Made by a program: the position numbers and the translations under genes. The notes below the pieces were generated by a model. The model saw only the letters and a program-made list of their open reading frames with translations, did no database searches and was not told where the DNA came from. Below, piece by piece: positions 60,539 through 64,000 of a DNA stretch of 64,000 nt. Every line of letters begins with the position of its first letter. Position 1 is the first letter of the stretch. The DNA comes from Candidatus Hydrogenedentota bacterium (GTDB lineage Bacteria; Hydrogenedentota; Hydrogenedentia; Hydrogenedentales; JAGMZX01), in assembly GCA_029556545.1 (NCBI GenBank), contig JAKQEQ010000056.1:1-64000 (forward strand), in the 5' to 3' direction.

Positions 60539-62608
60539 TCATGCCCGACTCGCACCTGACCGCCGGGACGCAGAAGTACGCATGCTACGCTTAGACCGTT
60601 TTGGCGGTTCGATCTTCGCAGCGCCCGCGTCGTTTCCGAATAGTGGCTGTACGTCAACAATGGTGTAATTGACGGGCATCCGCGAATCATGTTTCTTGGG
60701 TTGTTCACCAGACCTGTATTGGACCGAAAGAAGGACCTGCGCACCCTCCCTCTCCAAGTCCATAGACTTATCCACCAAGAGGCTCTGAAGCAACCTCCCC
60801 GTCTTGGCCTCATCATTCGTTTCAGTCTGGACTGTTAGCGAGGTTAATAGCTTCGCCAGTCCATATGTTGCAATACCGGTGAAACCACAAAGCAGGACAA
60901 TCCATCTATTCGCCGACGGACTTACCGCCCCCTGGAGCTTGAAGAGTCCCGGACGATCCTTGAGAACCGTGAGAACTCCAAACGTCGTGCCTTCCGCCGG
61001 CCGTGTCCCGCGTATGCTGTGGACACACTCAAATTGCTCCCCATACCATATTACGCAGTCCTTCTCCCCTTTTGGCGGCTTCTGGAAAAAGCAGCTTGCC
61101 TCTCGTTCAGGACAATTCTCCGTGGTCTTGTAGAAAAGATATCCGTGTTTTCCAATGCATGCTGGTTCCGCGATGTCGCATTCCCAACATCTGTTCTGTC
61201 TCCTGGAGTCCTTGTGCCGACATCGCGTTGGGTGATAAGGCGGAATTTCGTACGCTCGCGCGAGTACAAGCTCTGCGTAGTCGCTGACATCCGGGCTGCC
61301 AATGATGATTACGCTATTCGGTATCCTTTGTATCTTAGCCTCGATGGAATTAGCCAACGTCTCCCTCTCGGCTTCCGAGTCCAGACCCTCCGTCACCTTC
61401 TCCTCCGGTGGAGCGATTGCTATCCCTGCATCGCGATAGTTGCGAGCAAGAAAAGCCGCGAGTTCACCGACTGCGGCATAATCCCACTTGTCCACATTCG
61501 TTCTGCCGCCGGGACGGTTCTTGTTGTCCGCCGCGGCGGCGCGGGCGCAGGTCAACAGCGTTAGCCCGGCCGGGGGCTTCAGCACCTTGTCCCAGATGGC
61601 CCTCAAGGGATAATCGCGCCTCTCGATGGTAAAATTGCCGTCGATCTCCGTAAGAATACTCTTTAGTTCCCTGTGCAGCGTACTCAGCCTCTTGAAGTGG
61701 ATCTGCCAAAGTCCCCTGACGTCAAAAGGCGATGGCGCTCCGCATATATCTATGTTCGTTATCGGTATGGTGTCCCTGCCCAAGGCGTGCGAAAGCCCGA
61801 GAACAAAGTAGATGCCGACATTCGCCTTTCCATCATAGTGCGTCGCGTCCACGACAAAGACCTTGGATGACGACAGTTGCCTCAGTTGATCCGAAGGCGA
61901 CTCGTCGAGAAGCCCTTCGGTGATTGGTACCGCCTTAACTGTCCAAGAGCCGCTCCTATTCTGCTCTTCGACCTTTCCCGCGGCATCGACAAGTACCCGT
62001 AGATATAACTTCTTGTCTGGGAGTCCCTCACGACAACAGAAGGAAATGTTCTTTTCCGCAATGTACGACTCCTGTCGTCGCATTGCCTCCATATGGTACG
62101 AGGCCTGTACGTCAACGGTTCTGTGCTCTAGAAACTGCATGAATGTACCGTGGTCGTTCTCAGGCAATTCAAGCGGCAGTAACTCACCATAGGACAGCAC
62201 CTTTCCCGCGCGCGCCAAACCACCGAGTATCTGTTCGAACCCTGAAGTAGCCGCCGCGTCGGCATCCCTGAGTATCAGCACTGTCTTGCCGAATCCCCAG
62301 GCCAGGCCCAACTCGTAGTAGACATTTGGATTTTCCTCGGTCACATCCGCTATGACCCAGTCGGCCTGCTGCATTAGCTTGCATATCTGCTGACACATCA
62401 CGAAGCCTAGCTGGGATGCCTGGTCAGCGCGTTGCGGGCTGATGTGAGCACGCTCGGCCGCCTTCTTGATAACGTTCAAGTAGATGTCATCGTATGGAAA
62501 GCCGTATGGAGAGATCACAAAGAGTTTTCTTTCGCCAGTACTCGGTTCCGGATGTTGCGGGGCTGATCTCCCCAAGATGCAATCCTGATTGGTCATGAAG
62601 CATTTCAT
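60539..62608 (-). CDS. Nucleoside deoxyribosyltransferase-like (DRHyd-like) protein with a degenerate second copy
   Basis: The 689-residue protein begins (about 28-125) with a domain like nucleoside 2-deoxyribosyltransferases: LFVISPYGFPYDDIY, then ADWVIADVTEENPNVYYELG with Asp88 and the presumed catalytic Glu99, then GFGKTVLIL. A second copy (about 190-285) repeats the pattern as KVFVVDATHYDGKANVGIYFVLGLSHALG, with Val269 where Glu99 should be. A third segment (about 380-460) has a TIR/SLOG-like strand VIIIGSPDVSDYAELVLARAYE. The end (about 560-620) has FGVLTVL...RWIVLLCGFTGIATYGLAKLL, a motif seen in predicted sensor domains of conflict systems. I infer a nucleotide- or NAD-cleaving effector or sensor. 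AGGAAGG precedes the ATG. Confidence 0.65.
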   Translation of the reverse strand: MKCFMTNQDCILGRSAPQHPEPSTGERKLFVISPYGFPYDDIYLNVIKKAAERAHISPQRADQASQLGFVMCQQICKLMQQADWVIADVTEENPNVYYELGLAWGFGKTVLILRDADAAATSGFEQILGGLARAGKVLSYGELLPLELPENDHGTFMQFLEHRTVDVQASYHMEAMRRQESYIAEKNISFCCREGLPDKKLYLRVLVDAAGKVEEQNRSGSWTVKAVPITEGLLDESPSDQLRQLSSSKVFVVDATHYDGKANVGIYFVLGLSHALGRDTIPITNIDICGAPSPFDVRGLWQIHFKRLSTLHRELKSILTEIDGNFTIERRDYPLRAIWDKVLKPPAGLTLLTCARAAAADNKNRPGGRTNVDKWDYAAVGELAAFLARNYRDAGIAIAPPEEKVTEGLDSEAERETLANSIEAKIQRIPNSVIIIGSPDVSDYAELVLARAYEIPPYHPTRCRHKDSRRQNRCWECDIAEPACIGKHGYLFYKTTENCPEREASCFFQKPPKGEKDCVIWYGEQFECVHSIRGTRPAEGTTFGVLTVLKDRPGLFKLQGAVSPSANRWIVLLCGFTGIATYGLAKLLTSLTVQTETNDEAKTGRLLQSLLVDKSMDLEREGAQVLLSVQYRSGEQPKKHDSRMPVNYTIVDVQPLFGNDAGAAKIEPPKRSKRSMRTSASRRSGASRA

Positions 62609-62946
62609 GGTTATGTTTTCCTTCCTCTCTCGTGCGAATTGGGCGGTATACTTACGGCGGGGTCGTTATTGGTGCTTCGCGGAGGCATGGACACTTCGAA
62701 GGAGCCTCGATTGAATGCTGCGATCCTCGTCTGACAATTGCTGGACAAATCATTGTATCTTGGTGTCGCCTGCGCATGTCAAGGTCCAACGTAGCGGGAC
62801 GAGGGCAACAGGATGCAGCATCGCTATTGCGAACTCGTGGAAGCGGCGGCCCGGCGGTATTAAGTATAATGAGGGCAATGCGGGTTTCGTCAGACCTGCT
62901 ACACGATTGCCGAACATGACGCGTACTGACGAATGAGGGAACCGCC
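62609..62946. other. Divergent control region between the deoxyribosyltransferase-like and TIR genes
   Basis: 338 bases with starts pointing outwards in both directions. A perfect TATAAT at 62865-62870 on the plus strand precedes the TIR gene by 77 bases but has no matching -35. GAGGGAA stands just before the GTG at 62947. The shared spacer would allow coordinate control of the two genes. No gene inside. Confidence 0.5.
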
Positions 62947-63993
62947 GTGCATCCCTATCGGGTGTTTGTAAGCTATTCTCGTGAAGACCGCGAGATGGTT
63001 GAGAATCTCGTTATCAGCATGGAGCGTAGCGGCCTGCGACCAGTGTGGGACAGGGATATCCGCCCAGGGGACCCATTCTCTGAGGTCATTAAACATGGGA
63101 TCAGCCATGCCCACGTGTTCATCCCGGTGCTGACCCGCAAGGGCGTGAAACGGCCTTGGGTACATCAGGAGACCGGTTACGCGATGGGATTGGAGGTCCC
63201 CGTGCTGCCCATCGCCGTCGGCCAAGTCCCCAAACAGATGATCGCCGACTTGCATGCCCTGGAGGTCAGTCCCGAACTTACGGACCTTGTCGGTGAGGTC
63301 CTGGCTGAGGCAATCGAGAGTCTGCTGAATCGCGAGCCTCAAGAATCGGAGGCGACGTTCCGCGCCGCGCCGCTGCCCGAGATGCGTGCTGAACTGCTCG
63401 CCCGCTACACCCGCCAGGCTACGAAGCTCAATCCCTTTGGGCATGCCTTTGGACCCATGCGCCAAGCGGGGGCGCTGTCGTCCTTCTGTCTTCCCAAGGA
63501 CCCGCCCGATCACCCGGTCTGGGTGTTGCGCGACGGCAGGCTGCCCCGCAGTAAGTTCCTCTATGAACGCCTGCAGAAGGAAAGGCTTGCTTTTGAGGAA
63601 TATGTACGGGGGCATGGGTGCGACCTCATCCTGGATCCGTCAATTCCGTTCGAGCAGAACGGACCCGAAGCCCGCAAGCAGCGCCTGACGACCCTGTTGG
63701 AGTTTCTCAAAGACGAGAGCATCCAGAATGTGCAGGTGGCCATTCGGCCACGCCAGGCGGCCGGCAGCCTGACGATCTGTGGGGACTGGTTCAGCGCCGA
63801 GTCGATAGCCCCGCGTCCGGGAGAAGGCTATTGGGGTACGATCTTCAGTTGGCATGCTCCCACGGTGTTGCGGAGACTTCACGAGTTCGAAAGTGATTTT
63901 GCCCGGATTCTAGAGAGCTCGGGCGTGAACGGTGCGGCTTCCAGGGAAGCCGCCATCCGTGTGGTGGAAGAGCAACTTGCGGCGACCGAATAA
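62947..63993 (+). CDS. TIR-domain protein with a novel C-terminal domain
   Basis: The GTG start at 62947 follows GAGGGAA; 348 residues. Residues 4-130 are a TIR domain: VFVSYSREDREMVENL, LRPVWDRDIRPGDPF, HVFIPVLTRKGVKRPWVHQETGYAMGLEVPVLPI. The WxxxE position Glu75 matches the catalytic Glu of NAD-cleaving TIRs. Residues about 140-348 (ELLARYTRQATKLNPFGHAFGPMRQAG, FEEYVRGHGCDLILDP, FLKDESIQNVQVAIRPRQAAGSLTICGDWFSAESIA) are a soluble alpha/beta region I cannot assign; it may sense a signal. The stop lies 7 bases before the window end, so the gene is complete. Confidence 0.85.
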   Translation: MHPYRVFVSYSREDREMVENLVISMERSGLRPVWDRDIRPGDPFSEVIKHGISHAHVFIPVLTRKGVKRPWVHQETGYAMGLEVPVLPIAVGQVPKQMIADLHALEVSPELTDLVGEVLAEAIESLLNREPQESEATFRAAPLPEMRAELLARYTRQATKLNPFGHAFGPMRQAGALSSFCLPKDPPDHPVWVLRDGRLPRSKFLYERLQKERLAFEEYVRGHGCDLILDPSIPFEQNGPEARKQRLTTLLEFLKDESIQNVQVAIRPRQAAGSLTICGDWFSAESIAPRPGEGYWGTIFSWHAPTVLRRLHEFESDFARILESSGVNGAASREAAIRVVEEQLAATE

Positions 63994-64000
63994 CTGGATG

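Noticed and set aside
1-64000. tRNA, rRNA and riboswitch genes
   Set aside because: I looked for CCA-adjacent cloverleaf patterns, TTCRANNC loops and conserved rRNA blocks and found none that I could support; a covariance-model search would be needed to exclude small RNAs.

Overview
The window is GC-rich bacterial DNA with no rRNA, tRNA or CRISPR array that I could see. Several features recall Candidatus Hydrogenedentota or a planctomycete-like lineage: a Gly-Glu linker ahead of a formylglycine-enzyme-like domain, secreted proteins built from NHL, thrombospondin type 3 and ELWxxDGT repeats, an HzsA-related PD40/cytochrome protein, FecR/DUF6600-type proteins and an FHA-GAF-sigma54 activator. 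This placement is an inference from gene content only.

Layout. 0-11.6 kb: the tail of a SUMF1-like protein; a minus-strand group (SDR, Dabb, Rieske, thioredoxin-like); a FecR/DUF6600 protein followed by a Gly/Asp/Tyr-rich lipoprotein; a strongly degenerate P1B-ATPase-like protein; a GDPD lipoprotein with a methyltransferase; and a PilZ protein fused to a receiver that lacks its phospho-acceptor Asp. 11.6-19.5 kb: an arsenic island of two minus-strand transcription units, each starting with its own ArsR. The upstream unit is arsR2-permease-arsE-arsF-arsG. The downstream unit is arsR1-arsC-arsM-acr3, followed by an OPA/MFS transporter. Both promoters are readable at base level. 19.8-24.5 kb: ACT-domain protein, xylose-isomerase-like TIM barrel, cardiolipin synthase, NYN-LOTUS protein. 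24.6-27.9 kb: an intact IS630-type element and small accessory genes including a pentapeptide-repeat protein. 27.9-34.6 kb: a large secreted CBM9/glycosidase-like protein diverging from an HzsA-related protein, then a Tat-signal protein cut off by an IS21 remnant.

36.1-52.2 kb is the most coherent regulatory block. An FHA-GAF-AAA+-Fis sigma54 activator is followed by two palindromes, a GG-N10-GC sigma54 promoter, a stand-alone Fis-type HTH protein with a third palindrome at its 3' end, and then three large surface proteins that all end in a hydrophobic segment plus basic tail. A transmembrane Ser/Thr kinase and an ELWxxDGT-repeat protein follow on the same strand. I infer a dedicated sigma54-controlled surface programme.

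52.2-55.8 kb holds IS21 debris, a methyltransferase fragment and a large secreted glycosidase-like protein. 56.4-64 kb looks like a biological-conflict (defence or signalling) island: an APH/kinase-like protein with a TPR-like C-terminus, a Nudix hydrolase, a paralogue with an inactivated Nudix box, a deoxyribosyltransferase-like protein with an active-looking and a degenerate domain copy, and a TIR protein. That combination is the best candidate here for an undescribed system.
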